A DNA stretch of 6,369 nucleotides from JALZAH01 sp051000755. GTDB taxonomy: Bacteria; Actinomycetota; Acidimicrobiia; Acidimicrobiales; Palsa-688. The stretch's first letter is position 1; every line of letters starts with the position of its first letter. Shown piece after piece: positions 5,939-6,369 of this stretch. The stretch is from the NCBI GenBank assembly GCA_051000755.1, contig JBPCNZ010000020.1, positions 1 to 6,369 of the forward strand. Reading direction: 5' to 3'. The notes under the pieces were generated by a model. That model saw only the letters and a program-made list of their open reading frames with translations, was not told the origin of the DNA and searched no databases. The position numbers and the translations under genes are program-made.

Positions 5939-6032
5939 CCGTCGTTCGGCACCGGCGTTCTGAGCGACACGGTCTGCGTCGGTCCGCCGCTGAGGTTGAG
6001 CCCGAGCATGGGCTCGGGAACCGTCGTTCGGC
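5939..6032. repeat. 12-bp direct repeat flanking a hairpin
   Basis: CCGTCGTTCGGC occurs at 5939-5950 and again at 6021-6032, 82 bp apart. Between them, just before the second copy, CCCGAGC (6001-6007) and GCTCGGG (6012-6018) form a perfect 7-bp stem with a 4-base loop. The unit could be a regulatory RNA structure upstream of the DHFR-family gene or a relic. No T-run follows, so it is not a standard terminator. Confidence 0.3.
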
Positions 6033-6143
6033 TCGGCTTCGATCTTGGTCCCATCCTGTGGCCGGGCACGCCGATCAGGCAGGCTGCTTCGCGGGCCGGT
6101 GATCTGTGTCCAGGCAACGAGCAGTGGGATACTTGGCAGCGAA

Positions 6144-6369
<226 letters not shown>

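Larger units (their letters stand above)
5347..6143. other. Gene-poor stretch with possible relics
   Basis: No frame here gives a protein with recognisable motifs. Two minus-strand pieces look faintly coding. One is at 5495-5671, where a G/C-third frame reading SAPGVVPLPSSRALEAVSV is cut by TGA codons at 5609-5611 and 5633-5635 and ends at 5495-5497. The other is at 5814-5906, reading TSGVTTLDQTIKPVAARS and ending in TAA at 5814-5816. Both may be remains of decayed genes or chance. Small repeats in this stretch are listed separately. No tRNA, CRISPR or insertion-sequence ends are evident. Confidence 0.4.

Overview
The window reads as high-GC actinomycete DNA (Streptomyces-like or a related genus). 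The coding frames have strong G/C third positions, GTG and TTG starts are common, at least two genes look leaderless, and the recognisable proteins are of types common in Streptomyces and relatives. The genus cannot be fixed from the sequence alone. About one third of the window is without a convincing gene, and one gene is broken, so this looks like an accessory or decaying region rather than a core operon.

Layout, left to right. Positions 1-65 may hold the last codons of a gene entering from the left, followed by a small hairpin. A gene-free leader then runs to an ATP-grasp ligase-like gene (378-1271, +). Convergent with it is a GNAT acetyltransferase (1366-2147, -) that is split by a one-base frameshift near 1717-1726. 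A gene-poor stretch follows (2148-2918). Next is a family-1 (macrolide-type) glycosyltransferase on the minus strand (2919-4079), and upstream of it on the same strand an intact type I methionine aminopeptidase (4247-5014, -). A short XRE/HTH regulator gene (5071-5346, +) is divergent from the aminopeptidase. A second gene-poor stretch (5347-6143) leads to the 5' part of a dihydrofolate-reductase/RibD-C-family gene that leaves the window on the right (6144-6369, +).

The most coherent unit is the divergent aminopeptidase/XRE pair. The 56-bp gap between them holds two outward-facing -10 elements, and a perfect 10-bp palindrome (ATACCGGTAT) overlaps both. A second, one-mismatch copy begins 14 bp further on and overlaps the regulator's own start codon. 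This is the expected architecture of an autoregulated repressor that also controls an accessory methionine aminopeptidase. The copy is accessory by inference, because the usual secY-adk-map-infA neighbourhood is absent. The glycosyltransferase lies 167 bp downstream of the aminopeptidase and appears to have its own leaderless promoter, so a shared function is possible but not shown. The ATP-grasp, GNAT and DHFR-family genes have no evident functional link to one another.
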